Positions 34,991 through 48,362 of a stretch of 64,000 nt of DNA are shown in pieces (positions within the stretch are counted from its first letter, which is position 1; the number at the start of each line of letters is the position of its first letter). This stretch comes from Antitrichia curtipendula. Its lineage: Eukaryota > Streptophyta > Bryopsida > Hypnales > Leucodontaceae. The notes below the pieces were generated by a model. That model had not been told where the DNA came from. It worked only from the letters and a program-made list of their open reading frames with translations, and made no database searches. The stretch spans positions 43,537,570-43,601,569 of the forward strand of contig OX579634.1 of NCBI GenBank assembly GCA_951230915.1, written 5' to 3'. Both the position numbers and the translations under genes were made by a program.

Positions 34991-37900
34991 ATGGTGCGTA
35001 AAAAATTTGATGTGCAAGATTACTTGCCAGTTTCCAAAGAAGATACAAGTAATATACTTGACTGGAGTATTAACCCATCTCAGAATTCAAAGAAACGTCA
35101 ACGTCATAAGAATGATGGTAGTTCTCAAAGTGGAGAACCCAACAACAACAATCATGTAGACGAAGTTGAGCAAGAACTTCCTAGCCATCCCATTCCATTT
35201 CAACATATTGGGCCTACAGATGTAGAGGAATTGTCCGACGCTTTGGAATTTAGTCTTGCATGTCCTTGCAAAAAATGCGAATTACTTCATACTCCATCTA
35301 TTAGATTGAGATCTGTGGTTCAAAGACATATCCAAAAGTGGTCTATGGGGGAAACGTACAAGGTATGTACTTTTCAATCTACAAATTAATTTCAAATCTT
35401 TGCACTGCATTATTTAATTTTCATATAAAATGGAATTAATACCGACAGCAAGTAATCATGTTTTTTAGGCAGTGCGCTATTCTCTATCATTCATTTACAA
35501 ATGTAAAATAATTCATTTTCTATCTTTTCAAAGTGCACATAACATGTAGTATAAGGGTACCTTCAAGGCGAATTCAATTTTTTTTTTGTATGCTACATAG
35601 TTTTTGTCAAATGAATTTTTCCTTAAATAAATTTTTTTTAAATAATATTTTTCATATTTTATATGTAATTGAAATACTTGAAATTATTATAATTTGATAA
35701 ACTCAACAAAGACTAGAAGGATAATGTGTCTTCTTCAAATTTTCAATGGCAAATTCTTGATGTCATGCAACATATTTTTAAATTCTATAAAATAGAGTCT
35801 TCAAGATTAATGAAGTTGACATATTTTTGCTTTTTTTTTTTTCAAATTTTCAATGTGAGAAGCTTGTATTTAAAATAGTATGTAGGAAATGCAGTCTTGT
35901 AAAAAAATGGAGCAAATTTAAATTTTTTACACATTTGAAAGAAATGCCGGGGATGAAAAAAAACATTTTAGTGGACATTCCTATTCTTTGGTATTAACAA
36001 ACAAACTAGGTCTACATGAAATCCTTTCAAAGTGGTGTTTATAGCAATTTTAAGAATACTAGGTTCAATTTCGTGTACTCAAGAACACAACTTAATTAGA
36101 ATGATTCCAACTTTTTTTATGCTTTTTCAAAAAATCTGCTTATTATAATCAGTTTCTGAAATTGACATATATATAAATTTGTTGTGCACATTTAAAAATC
36201 CCATTGTTCCTATGATGAGGAACCTTTAATTTAGGATATGCTTGTATAGTCTCAATTTTTTGTCTTAACAACTTGAATTTCCTTGGATCAAATGGAAACA
36301 TAAAATTAAATTTTTTGGAATACAATTTTGATTTCAACTATTGTCTAGGAAGAAATTTTATACCATTTTATATACAAATCTAAGATCCTTGCCTCCTTGG
36401 GCATCAATATAAAGCCCCCTAAATTTGAAATACCAAATAGGAATTCTGTTAGTTCTTTAATAGATTACTTTTTGTCCACATGGATAGCTTTGAATTTTTC
36501 AATTTAGATTAGTGATGCGAAGGTTATGGAGCATCTTATTCTTTTGACAACTATAGCAAATAATTGGCAACATCATTCATTCAATTTGTTTTTAACTAAA
36601 TATTCACAAATAAAAAAATGATTTTTCCAAAGAACAATGTAAGCATTGGAAGTAGTGCAATCAAGTTCTATCTTTCTAATTTTAACAAATTTGTTTTTTC
36701 TTCAATTTTGTACTTTTTGGTATTCATTTTTAAAAATAAGAAAAATGGATGTTTATATTTCTTTAATATTTGCAATATTTGCAACAACATTAAATTCTTT
36801 TTACTTAAACTTTACAATATTTGATTACAAATTGATGAATATTGAAAGTCTTCTCATGTAGGACCACAATGTGAAAAAAAAATTCATGACTTTGAATACA
36901 AATACCTTGAAATTTATATGCTTTAACTTTCTGAAAGGTCTTTTGTATGTTACCATTCATGTCTATTAAAACATACTACAGGTAAATATGCAAGAAGAAA
37001 AAGTTTTGTAAGTGTTAGCTCTTGAAAATAGAAATAATAATTATGAGAATGTTTGGATGAAATAATTGCATTTGTATCTTACGAGTTTTAAAACAAATTA
37101 CTATAACTAAAAACTAATTATGTATTCATTATTTATGTAGAAAAAATCTTTTGGAATACCAAATGAACAATAAGGGTATTTTTCCTTTCGCAAAGTAACA
37201 ACCTACTTTTAGAGAAGTTAATCCCTAAAAGACCAAGCAACATTTTTTGGCTACATAGAAATTTTGAATTCCTCACTAAGAATGGAATTTTCAATATTTT
37301 TGAAAAATCATAAAATCATAGGATGTAGTTATTTATTGTTGCATAAGAACCATTGGGATTGACATGTTTCAATTCCATATCTAAATTCTTACCAATTTAG
37401 TATTCCAAATCATTTTAAAAAAAATTCTATTTTCTATTTTTTCAGGTATGAATATAAAATATTTATATGTTTAAATATTTTATGTGTATTTCAAACTTAT
37501 TTTTTTAACAAATCTTATGGACTAACAAGTTGTTAGATCTAAACTATTGTGGGTACAAAGTATGAATGATTATATCCGACCATTTAGAAAGACTTGAAAA
37601 ATAATTTTGATTTGAATTTTGGTTGAAATACAACATCTTGATCTTGCAATTTGTAGGATTTTTTTTTTAAAATTTCAAAAGGTGGTACTCTAATAAGTGA
37701 ATTGAAGGATCTCATGCTTCTTGAAAATTTATTAAGAAATAAATAAGAATGAAGATTTTAGCATTGCTTTGGAGACTAATATTTTAAATGTATTATGAAC
37801 CTCTAAACATGAGAATAATTTAGGTTAATTTAGGGTGGTTGTCAATATACCATCTTCATTGTCATTTTAGCTTTTATCCTTTGATTTTTGTTAAGGCACT

Positions 37901-40900
37901 ATTATAGTGTTTTTGAATTTCTGAGATTTATATTTTAAGCATTAAAATGAAATGTGTATGCTTTTTGTCTTTGCTTTTGTAGAACTTGTATATGGCGGGA
38001 GTAGAATCCAGAGGAACTGCAGACCCAATCACATACCAGAGAGACTCCAACCACCCACCTTGGGAAGGCATGAAACCACAATTCATCCAGTCAGAGCCTT
38101 TGGCGGAACAAGTCATTATGTCAGAGTTCATATTGAACCAATATGGGACACGTGTTGTAGCAGAAGATAACCTTGGAAGTCCACAGGTTCCTCTTGGTTC
38201 TCCACATGAAGCTTTTGAAGATTTAGAGGACGGAGGTAATTATTTGGAAAAAGAAGTAGCTACACCAATATACAATGGAGCTCATACTAGTAGGTTAGGT
38301 TTCATCATCCAATTTTTTAACATCCAAGCCAAATTTGGTATTTCAAATGTCGCTATGGATGCCATTTTCCATGCAATTGTTCAGCATGTGGTTCCAGAAG
38401 GAAGAAATTGCACCATACCACAAACCAGAGGCGAGGCAAGGAAAACAATTACAGAAATAGGACTAGATTACGAGACTATTCATGCATGTCCTTGTGACAA
38501 AACTTTGTATTATAGACGCTTGAAGAATGCTAGTTCTTGCCCAAATCCTAAATGCCTCAAGTCCCGATACCGGGAGGATATGCAAACTAACAAGGTCCCT
38601 CGAAAGGTATGATTATTCTTTCATTTATTTTGCTTTTATACATTTATACATACATATATGAAGAATTCATGTAGCATAAGGGTGGTGCTTCTTGTATTAT
38701 TTTATGATTTTAATTCGAATAATTGTATGACTTTCATTGAAATGGATTTTACAGAAAATGCATTACTTCCCAATAACACCACGTTTGAGAGCATTGTACC
38801 GTAGTCCTAAACTTTCAAAGCTCATGAGGTGGCACTCAGAGAATAGGAGTGATGATGGAGTGATGAGAATTCCAGCTGATGGAGAGGCATGGCAGCATAT
38901 AGAAAACAAATATGATTTTTTGAAGGGTGAAAAAGGTCAACATGTTTTCCTAGGATTGGCTACTGATGGAGTGAATCCATTTGGAAATAACTCCACAAGT
39001 CATTCCACATGGCCAATATTACTACCTATTTACAACCTACCTCCATGGTTAACTATAAAGGCTGCCCATATCTTGCTTGCAGCTATAATACCAGGTAATA
39101 CTACACTTATGGGTGTAGACTAGTTGATTAAATTTCTTATGCATTTTCTTAAATAAAATCATATGCTTTGTTTAAACGAAATCATTGGATGAAAATTCGG
39201 CAGTGAATTTACTAGAGTGACCACTTCTAAAATTGTATGCTCTTCTTTTTATAATGTAGGGAAAAAAAAGGTAAAAGACTTCAATGTCTACATTGCCCCC
39301 ATCATTGATGAATTACACAATTTGTGGGAGAATGGAGCCCTCTTGCGAGACGTGTCTGAACCCATTGGTTCCCAAACATTCAAAATGCGTGCAATCCTAT
39401 TGTGGACATTACATGATTACCCTGGATATGGAGTGTGCTCCTCTCTTCAAACACAAGGACTCCGTGCTTGTCCCATTTGCGGTCCAGAGGAAATTGATTC
39501 TCGAAGTTCTAACCTTTGGGTAAAGTTGTATACAGAGGCTATAGAAAATTTCTTAGTATTTCACATCCTTGGCGTGGAGCTCAGTATGCAAAGTTTTTTG
39601 ATGGAAAGGTAGAAAGAAGATCAACACCAAAAAGAGTGGATGGATTGACGCGTTTGAGTAAATGGGACAAATACCAGATGGGAGAAATTTCTATGGAAGA
39701 GATAGGAATGAAGGCTTTATCAAAGTTCAATGATTTACCATACTGGCAGGTATAATGTGTTATGCCTCATGTTGCTCAATATTATTAGTGTTGACACCAT
39801 TTTTTTGGCATGTTCTTATTCCTATAGGTACATTAATTAATTTTAGAACTATTACATAAGCACATATTATTGTAACTTATGATGATTTTTTATGCAGGAT
39901 CTCCTAATACCGCATCTTCTAGATCCCATGCACATTGAGAAGAATGTTTGTGCGTCTTTATTGAAGATATTATCAAATGAAAAAGGAACGAAGGCTGATT
40001 CACAAGAGTTGAGGGAAGAAATGAAGGAGTTGGGGGTCATGCAACATTTGTGGAAAGAAGATGGTTCTCTTGATAGAGTACCTGAGTGGATTTGGACTAA
40101 ATCTGAATTCGACCATGTGGTGGATGTCTTACAAAGTATTTGCACTCCATCTGGCTTTGGATCCTCATTTCGCTACAAGTTCAAAGATAGGAAGATTGTA
40201 GGGATGCAAACTCATGATTACCACAATTTGTTACAGTATCTACTACCTGTAGCAATGAGGGGGACTCTCACAAAGCCTATTCGCGATATGATTTACAGAT
40301 TAGGAAAACTTTTCAAATGGATTTGTAGTAAGACTATTTTGAAGTCAGAGATTTCAGCTATGGCCGAAGAAGCTGCTGAGATCCTTTGTTTGTTTGAAAG
40401 AAATTTCTCCCCGGCTTTTCTGGACATTCAAGTGCACTTGGTGGTGCATTTGGTGGAAGAAGTGGCTCTATGCGGTCCAGTGTCAGCAAGATGGATGTAC
40501 TTCATTGAGAGGTACATGAAGCAGTTGAAAGGTTGGGTGCGACAGAGAGCAAGGCCAGAGGGATGCATGGCGGAGGGATATGTCTTAGCTGAAGCCATGC
40601 ATTTTGTCTCTGAATACACTACTCAATTGGATAAGCATGCCCCCCAATTGTGGGTAGAAGACAAGGAAGAATCTTCTTCAATGCAATTTCCAACTGTACA
40701 TGCTGAAAAGAAAATGAAGCCCATGTTCTATGAGCAAGCCCATTGTTTTGTTCTCATGAATGACGATAGGCTTAAAACTTGGAGGGATATTTATTCTAGT
40801 ACATTGGAAGAGGGTGCCTCTATTGTACCGCAAGATTTTAAGAATTGGGTAGGGAATGCTATGCGAAAAGCGGTATCAGAAGACTCTTCTATATCTTATG

Positions 40901-41861
40901 TAAGTTGGTCTTTTGCAATTTTGATTAATTAGTTGTTATATGATACAAATATTCAAATGGTTTTGTCCCTTTATGTTTCAAGTCATTGTATACAATTTGA
41001 TGTAGTATTAAAAAAAATGTGAAATCTATATTGTGTTGTTTGTAGGAAGTGCTGGATTTAGGAAGCGGACCTAATTGGAAGGCGAAGTTTTATCCTTATG
41101 TTAATGTGAACGGCAAAAAATTCCGCGTTCATTCTCGTGACCAAAAAATGAAGACTGTACAAGATTCTGGTATTTCATCCACATTTGAGTATGTCTTGAA
41201 TAACGGTGAAGTGTCTCAAACAGAGTATTTTGGTGTTGTGGAAAGTATTGTGCTTTTGAATTTTAGGTCTGTGAGAGATATATGCCTCATTAAGGGTAGA
41301 TGGTACGAGAGTTTAAGTTCCAATACCCGTTTTCCAAATATTGTTTTGGATGAGTGCGGTTTCTATAGAGTGCATACAAACAAATTTCAAGACGATTCCA
41401 GACTGGAATATGAGCCTTTTCAATTTGCTCATTCTGTAGACCAAGTTTTCTATATTCCGGATAGGCTACACAAGGATTGGCATATTGTCATACCACACAA
41501 TCCAAGATCCATTAGAGTTGTTCAACGTAAAACAACAATATCAGAGACTTACACAGAGTCAGAAAGCCTTGAAGAGTCAGAAACATTTGAATTATTGGAC
41601 GCAAGCTATAGGTCAATGCAAGACTTGAACGTCCTAGATGGAGTGGAAAATGACTCTTCAGAAGAATCAGATTCAGAAACCGTTGAAGGAGGTAATGAAT
41701 CAGTAGATGCAGAAGAGTCCCTTTTTGAGGATGAACTTGAGCAGTTAGCAGAGGCAACAAGTACAACTGGCTATAGACAAAGTTACTTCCTTGTTGGATC
41801 AAATGAAGAGGAATTAGATGATGACATTGAACATGGGTCGTACAATAGTGAATCTGATTGA
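34991..41861 (+). CDS. CACTA tnp2-type transposase, six exons, one frameshift
   Basis: Exons inferred from frames and GT/AG sites: 34991-35362, 37983-38606, 38755-39094, 39260-39749, 39898-40899 and 41046-41861, about 1,213 residues. Family signatures appear in order: CPCKKCELL near the N-terminus, MRIPADGEAW, FLGLATDGVNPFGN, WPILLPIYNLPPW, ACPICGPEE, the transposase core LLDPMHIEKNVCASLL, the DUF4218 block (ARWMYFIERYMKQLKGWVRQRARPEG) and a DUF4216-like block (SQTEYFGVVESIVLL) before an acidic Ser/Glu-rich tail. It catalyses cut-and-paste excision and insertion in the nucleus. In exon 4, near 39517 (AACCTTTGGGTAAAG), the frame must change (2 extra or 1 missing base) to continue GKVVYRGYRKFL, so this copy is probably inactive. 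Intron 1 (2.6 kb) contains a piece of family A at about 37209-37440. Confidence 0.85.
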
Positions 41862-42352
41862 ATAGAATAGGGCTTTGTCTTTGTGACATTACTTTTTTTT
41901 GTTGAAAATGTCAAAAATTTCATGATTTGCATATGTACTCCCTAATATGGGTACTCCCTTGTGAATGTGCTTGAATAGACTGGGTATATTCTACATTCCA
42001 AAAAAATCTTCATTGTTTGCGTTTTTGGATGTGTAAAATAGAAGCACCCATAACTATCCATTTTAAGCAATTCAACATAGTTGGAAGCAGCTTTTGCTAG
42101 AAAAAACATTTTGGTAGTAAATGGCCATTGAAAATCACAAATTGTTAAGAAAAAATTAAAACTATTGGATAAAGCATCTAGTAAAGCCTACTTGATTTTG
42201 ACACTGAAATTTATATAATCAACTACAATTGAGCATGGTGAGGGGTTCAAGGTACTTTTGGAGACTTTTGAATGAACTATAGAATGCAAGTGCAAGTACA
42301 TGGATGGAAATGGATGCACATATATAAAGCCATCGATGAGCAATGTACCAAC
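41862..42352. other. 3' region of CACTA after tnp2, no gene
   Basis: AT-rich sequence following the tnp2 stop; nothing else recognised. Confidence 0.5.
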
Positions 42353-43221
42353 GGGGGGACAAAAATATGGTATCGTCACCCCTCTTTTGTTCCTACACAA
42401 ACGCCCGCATTTTTAAACACTATTTTTTATAATTTTTATGTAATTCTTGGATCATTGCATTTTTACCTAGTCCCAATCATGCATACCAAATTTCAACTTC
42501 AAATAAGCAAAACTCCATTTTTGGTGAATTTTTAAAGTGTGTTTTCATGGTTTTACATAATATTTTTTTGAAAAAAAATAATGATGAAATTTTAATATTC
42601 AATTGCGGGCATATGTAGGGAATATTCATATGCATATCTTATATTCAACAAGCATCTCTAAAAAAAATTCACAGCTCCTTCTATGAAAAATTCAATATTG
42701 TAGTGACAATGTCCTAATTTTGAAAAATAGATATATTTCTATTGTAATTAGATTTTTCTACTAAACCATCACATTATATCTAATTTTGTAAATTTGCACA
42801 TGATGGTACAATTGCCTTGCCAAAATCTAACTATAATAAAAAATATATCTATTTTTCAAAATTAGGACATTGTCACCACAATATTGAATTTTTTATAGAG
42901 GGAGCTGTGAATTATTTTTGGAGATGCTTGTTGAATATAAGATGCGCGTATGGATATTCCCTACATATTTTTGCAGCTGAATTAAAAAATTTCATCGTTA
43001 AATGTTTTCAATAAAATGCTATGTAAAACCATAAAAATTGTCTTTAAAAATTCACCAAAAATCGAGTTTTGCTTTTTTTAAGTTGAAACTTGGTATGCAT
43101 GATTGCTGTCAAGTAGGAATGCAATGATTCAAGAATTAAATAAAAATTATAAAAAATAGTGTTTAAAAAATGGGGGCGTTTGTGTGGGAACAAAAGGGGG
43201 GTGACAATACTTTTGTCCCTC
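42353..43221. mobile_element. Long-inverted-repeat (foldback-like) element FB2
   Basis: Left-end GGGGGGACAAAAATATGG...CGCCCGCATTTTTAAACAC is matched in inverse at 43160-43221. The inverted arms are about 350 bp and contain the AACAAGCATCTCTA segment also found in FB1. Boundaries are approximate and no TSD was found. Confidence 0.7.
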
Positions 43222-43234
43222 CACTGTACAGTAC

Positions 43235-44080
43235 AGTCTAATACATTTATAAACAACCGATTTGAGGCATTCAATTTTTTTGTACAATATGTAGTATAAT
43301 TGGTATACATTGGATAAGCATATTTTTGGTATCTTTTTTATGCAATCCCAAACAAGCAAACCAAATTCAGTTTTGAAAAAGCAAAATTTCATTTTGGGTG
43401 AATTTTTGAAGTCAATTGTCATGTTTTCTTATAGTATTTTATTGAAAACACTTGATGAAGAGTTTTTTTAAATTAGTTGCATAGATATGTAGGGAACATC
43501 CATACACACATCTTTCATATTAAAAAACATCCCATTCAGTGACAAAAATATGAGGTAGGAAGAGTTAAATGTAAGGAGTCATATGACCAAAATAGATATT
43601 TTCATATTTTAACAAGATTTTGCTATTTGACACTTGCACTGTAACTAATTTTGTACATTTAAGCACAATGTTATAAATACTTTGCCAAAATCTTGTTAAT
43701 ATATAAAGATATCTATTTTACAAATTCTAGTCATATGACGCTTCACATTTAACTTAGTACCTCATATTTTTGTCACTAAATGGGATGTTTATTAGTATGA
43801 AAGATGTGCGTATGGATGTTTCCTACATTCAATCCTAAAAAACAACAAATTGAAAATTTTACCACTAAAACTAGACTTCAATATCTACTTTTTCCAACAA
43901 ATTTCACTGAAAAAGGGACTTCTGCTTTTTTGAAACTGCAATTTGATATGCTTGTTTGACATTGCGTAAAAATTGAATGTTGATTATGTAAGACAAAAAA
44001 TTCCAATTTTTTTTATACTTCACAATTAAAATTGGAAAGGCTCAAATTGGCACTTTATAAATGAACGGGACCTTATTGTT
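43235..44080. mobile_element. Long-inverted-repeat (foldback-like) element FB3
   Basis: Arms of about 350 bp: ACATTTATAAACAACCGATT (43242) pairs with the inverse of CAAATTGGCACTTTATAAAT (44048). The landmark GGGAACATCCATACACACAT recurs inverted as GTGCGTATGGATGTTTCC. It adjoins FB2 closely, suggesting a shared or nested origin. Confidence 0.65.
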
Positions 44081-46359
44081 CAATACTAATTGAACAGTAA
44101 TTAAACATAGTGAGACAAACTAATTGAATTATATGAAGAAATTCAATTAGTTTGTACGGACCAATTATTATAAGCGATATCTGATGATTTTGTCTCACTA
44201 TGGTTTTCCACCTCCTTATGATGAATTTGATGTTGTATACTTGCTTTCTGAAAGTAGTGTATTGTTGATTTCAAATATTATCATAATGGGATTTCACTTC
44301 AATTTTTTATTTTTAATAATGTATAAAGATTTTTTTTTATGCCAAGAATAAGTTAAGAGTATAAAAACTCATGAAAACTTTGAACTTTCATATTTATTTC
44401 AAACCTATACAAGGAAAAATTCCATGGTACTTATTGGGTCCATTTTTTAGAAAAGGATTTTTTTTAGTTCTGATTGAAATCACTGTCAGTCTTTGAAGTC
44501 CTAAGTGTCTCTTCTAGGGACACTTGAAGGTTTGGTGGAGTTTCTGTGATGTCAATGTGCACGTGATTTTTGAAGATACCTTTTTGAAGATGGAAAACAC
44601 ATTGTTCTTCCGAATAAGGTGGAAGCACCCAAAACTGTCAATATTAAGCAATTCAGCATAGATGGAGGCGATTTTTCCTGAAATTAAAATTTTGTATTAT
44701 TGGCAAGTAAAAATCATGAATGTGAATTAAAAAAAATAGATTTTTGGATGTAGTATGAAATTTTTATGATTTTTCAAAGAGATGGCTCCCTAGATCACTG
44801 AAATTGTCACATAAGTACACCCAAATTTGAAATCAACAAAAATCTGTAGTTAGCAAATGAGAGTTAGCTATGTATGCTTCAAATGCGTCAGCAAATTAGA
44901 GTCAAGCATTCAAGGACATATTAATGAGAAGTCTAGGGATAGATTTAACGATAGTCTAAAGTACAAGAATGGGAGCAAGGACGGTAATGGATGTTTGTAC
45001 CTTATATATTTTTCATTTCAATTATTGCCTTAATTGTGTATTGCTTGTGTGGACAATAATTCTTCGATAGATGACTTAACTTGGCACTATACAATGAAGA
45101 AAATAAATTGCATCCAATTTTGTTTATTTTGATATTTTTTTAGTACATTTTTAGTAAATTGTATTGTACAGTTCTTCATTATGATCTTATTGGCTTTTCT
45201 GAATAAGAAGATGATCAAACCATAAATCTCTCTTGTAGTGTATTGAGGCCATGTCTTGTTATTTCCTCTTCATGTAAATTTTAGTCATGAAAATGATGTT
45301 TTCAGAATTGGAGTTCAACTAATGAAATGAAGCTTATCAAGTGTTGATTATTCTGCAATTGAAAATTTTGAGAAACTCATGAATGTAAATATTTTAGTGC
45401 AATATGAACTTCGTTCTTGTAACCATGGTTTGTAGATTTTTTTATTTTAGAGAGGTTTGATAACTTTGTTGTATACCATGATATTCTACAATGTAATGTA
45501 CATTCATGGTAAAAATTTCAAATTTTTTGAATATATTTTGTATTTCATATCAAATTTCTTCAATTTTTTCTTCAAAACTTCATAGTAATTTGATATGTTT
45601 CCCAAAAGACTCCTACAATTGTAGTAGACATGGGACTTAATCTTTGAAAAATAACTTCAAAATTTTTCATTCATTTGTAATTGCAAAATGGCAACAAACA
45701 AAGTGATGAAAAATGAGTCTTGAAAGTAGTGGGCATGCACCCGTCCTTATTAGAAGGTTAACTTGTAAATGCATGAAGCACGAAGTTTTGATGTTGACAA
45801 TACTTCAAAGTTAAATAAAACCCAAAGAAGTTACTATTTTCAATAGTTCGTATTATTGAATTTTTTTTAAAGTCTAGTTTTAGCATAAAAGTTCTAATTT
45901 TGAGTTTAAATGATTATGATCTATCTATTCAAGATTCTATGCAAGAGTGTCATTTCAAATTTTGATTTTCTAGTGTTCAAGGCTTTTGGAGATGAGCCTC
46001 AAGTACACTAGATCTTTGAGAGAAAATCAAATTTAGAAACTCATTTGAAAAAATTGTTCAGTAGATTTTGAAAAGTCATAAAATGACTCGGGTTATGCAT
46101 ATTATGCCTTGTAAACTCAAATTTTTTTGGTGTCCAATTTTTTAAGTGTTGACAAATAGAAAACAAATTGAAAGACTTCAAATCACTTTTATAGTTTTAA
46201 CACCTGAATGATCAGCCATTAGAATCTTTCAATCTTTCAATCTATTTGTGATATTTTTTTTCCCTTTGATCTCTAATAAGTCCAATTTGAATTTGTAATA
46301 TCACAATTCAGTAAAAATTATTAGAATTTATGAAAATATTGGCCTTGTGTTCAATTCAA
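44081..46359. other. AT-rich interior of CACTA, no gene supported
   Basis: Only a small hairpin near 44115-44210 (AACTAATTGAATT / AATTCAATTAGTT) stands out. No frames of interest. Confidence 0.5.
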
Positions 46360-47547
46360 CACCTAATGGACCAAAAGTGTTTTTTTTGGCAATATAGCAA
46401 TTTTGGGATCGCACTACAAACAGACCAATTTTTTTTCTTTGAAATTTTTATAAAACATGTGCCCAAGAAGTAGCTTGAAGACACTACAATTTTAATAATT
46501 TTTTACTACATGGTTAGAAGGTTATTCTATGATATATAATTTTCATTGCTTGGCGGGCAATTCTAATTTTTTTTAAACAATCTTTTTGAGAATTATAAAT
46601 TAGAAAATAATTCGTTTACTTGATTTATGTATATGTTGAAAGCTTTTAATCATTGCACTTTTATTAATTAGATGAAAGTTATGCAAAGAGTTTTACTTTG
46701 CGGGTTTATGGAATCTGTACTCTAAAATGAGCTTTGAATTTCTTCATTTAACTCAATTTTTCAATATTTTTGAAAAAAAATCTACATTAGATGTAGATTG
46801 TTTATTACAGCATTACAACCATTGTGATTGGCATTTTTCAATTTTATAAATAATTCTTATCAATTTAGTGTTTTAAACCATTATTTACGTCTTTTTACTT
46901 ACTATTTTATTCTCTTGTGTTGTACAATTTCAAATGATCTGAAAATTTTAAAGCATGTAGCCAGTCAATACCTTAAGATAGGCTTTTTGTTTTGTTTTGT
47001 TTTATTTGTATGTTTGTTTGTTATGTTGAAATCTCCCAGACTATGCATCCTTCGGCCGCATGCTTGGTACCATCAGAAGCCCTCGACAAGGAAGGGTGTT
47101 GGGGCTTTGTTTTTTGGCATTTGGACATACGGTGTGAAAGCTATTGAATTTTGGAGTTTTCATGAATAAAAAAATTAGAAAATTATTTTTACTTTTATTT
47201 TGAATCTGACAACGACACACTAGTTTGCCTTTGAGAATGAATCCGAAGAAGCACCACAAAAATGAACTTTTTTCATACAAATGTGACCTTGTGAAGTGCA
47301 ATTGCACGTTTTTTCAAAGGGTGATAGAAAAATGATTTCTATCAGTTTGAAACGGTACTATCTTGCAATCTACATGGTGGAAATTTCTGAAATTTTTTCC
47401 GCATCTTCTCAAACTAGAGAACTACAAGATCCTTTGGTTACATGTGTCCAATAATGTTACTAGAAATTTTCTAGAATTTCGTATTTGTATAGTTAGAAGT
47501 GACAGTTTTTGATGAAAACATAGTCAAAAACCGTTAGGGGTTAAAGC
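46360..47547 (-). mobile_element. Family A element copy R3, reversed, with ~235 bp insertion
   Basis: Reverse complement matches R1/R2 from TTTAACCCCTAACGG at the 47547 end through to a degraded other end near 46360. The match is interrupted by unrelated sequence at about 46965-47200. No coding capacity: the frame at 46828-47169 crosses the insertion. Confidence 0.65.
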
Positions 47548-48362
47548 AAATTCCAAGAAGCTAAAAAAGGCCTTTGACATTTAGGGGTCAAAGTAGTACT
47601 TAGGTCACTACAATATTTGAAAGTAGTTTGGCGGGCAATAGCAAACAAAACTTAGTATTACATAATAAATATTTGAGAATATTGTTTCATGTAGAAAATT
47701 CTTCTGTTTACACAGAATTATGGGAAAAAAAAATTGGGGGGGGGGGTAGGGGGAAAGACGAGTGGTGATAAAGTTATTTGTAAACTCCTTTCTTGGATTA
47801 TGAAAGCATTTTTTTTCATAAAACAAATTACAATATTCATTTTTCTGATTAGTTATCCTCTGTCTTCAAAAAGAAGGTGATGCATAGGTCACTGTGCCCA
47901 TCTGACCTTCTGAATTACTATATTAAATCTTATGGCTATAGTACATTCAGATTTTTTGTTCTATCCCTAAACCCTTGAGTTGGGTAAAGACCAGAACTAT
48001 CAAAATTAAGGGGCTCCTGTAAAACTCATTTACTGTGATGAATTAAAATAATTTTAAATACATTTCACCATATTTTAAGTACTTTTTTTGGAGTAGAACT
48101 TTGACGCCAGAAACGTACATTCTTTATACAGTGGTAAGCAAAGTCCTAGAACTGTCACCATGTCCAAAAATACTCGAAGCATGCCAAAGAAAGATCGGGA
48201 ACGTGGGAGGGAACTCAGAAAACAGCTTCCTGCCAGGAAAACGTTGCTACTGGAGATTATGTGCATTAATTTCTTCTGGCTGTAGAAAGCGTTGCTCCAA
48301 ACCCGTCCACACTCTGAAGCGTTGCTTATAAACGTTACAAACACGCCTTATATCTAGTAGTG
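47548..48362. promoter_or_regulatory. Right subterminal region of the CACTA element
   Basis: The last 130 bp contain AAACGTTGCTACTGG, AAAGCGTTGCTCC and GAAGCGTTGCTT, matching motifs at the left end. Such repeats bind the element's own accessory protein in En/Spm; that role is inferred here. A G-run near 47735-47746 is the only other notable feature. Confidence 0.5.

Larger units (their letters stand above)
29176..48362 (+). mobile_element. CACTA (En/Spm-type) DNA transposon, 19.2 kb, with TSD
   Basis: Ends are CACTACTACGTACTAC on the left and TATATCTAGTAGTG on the right. TGG is duplicated at 29173-29175 and 48363-48365, matching a single CCA (gene strand) at 5000-5002 in the intact paralogue. 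A 3 bp TSD and CACTA ends define the superfamily. Subterminal regions carry repeated AGCGTTGCTT/AACGTTGCTT motifs at both ends (29208-29268; 48240-48330). It encodes tnp2 on plus and a second protein on minus. Two long-inverted-repeat elements and one family A element lie in its 3' part. Orientation is given by tnp2. Confidence 0.95.
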
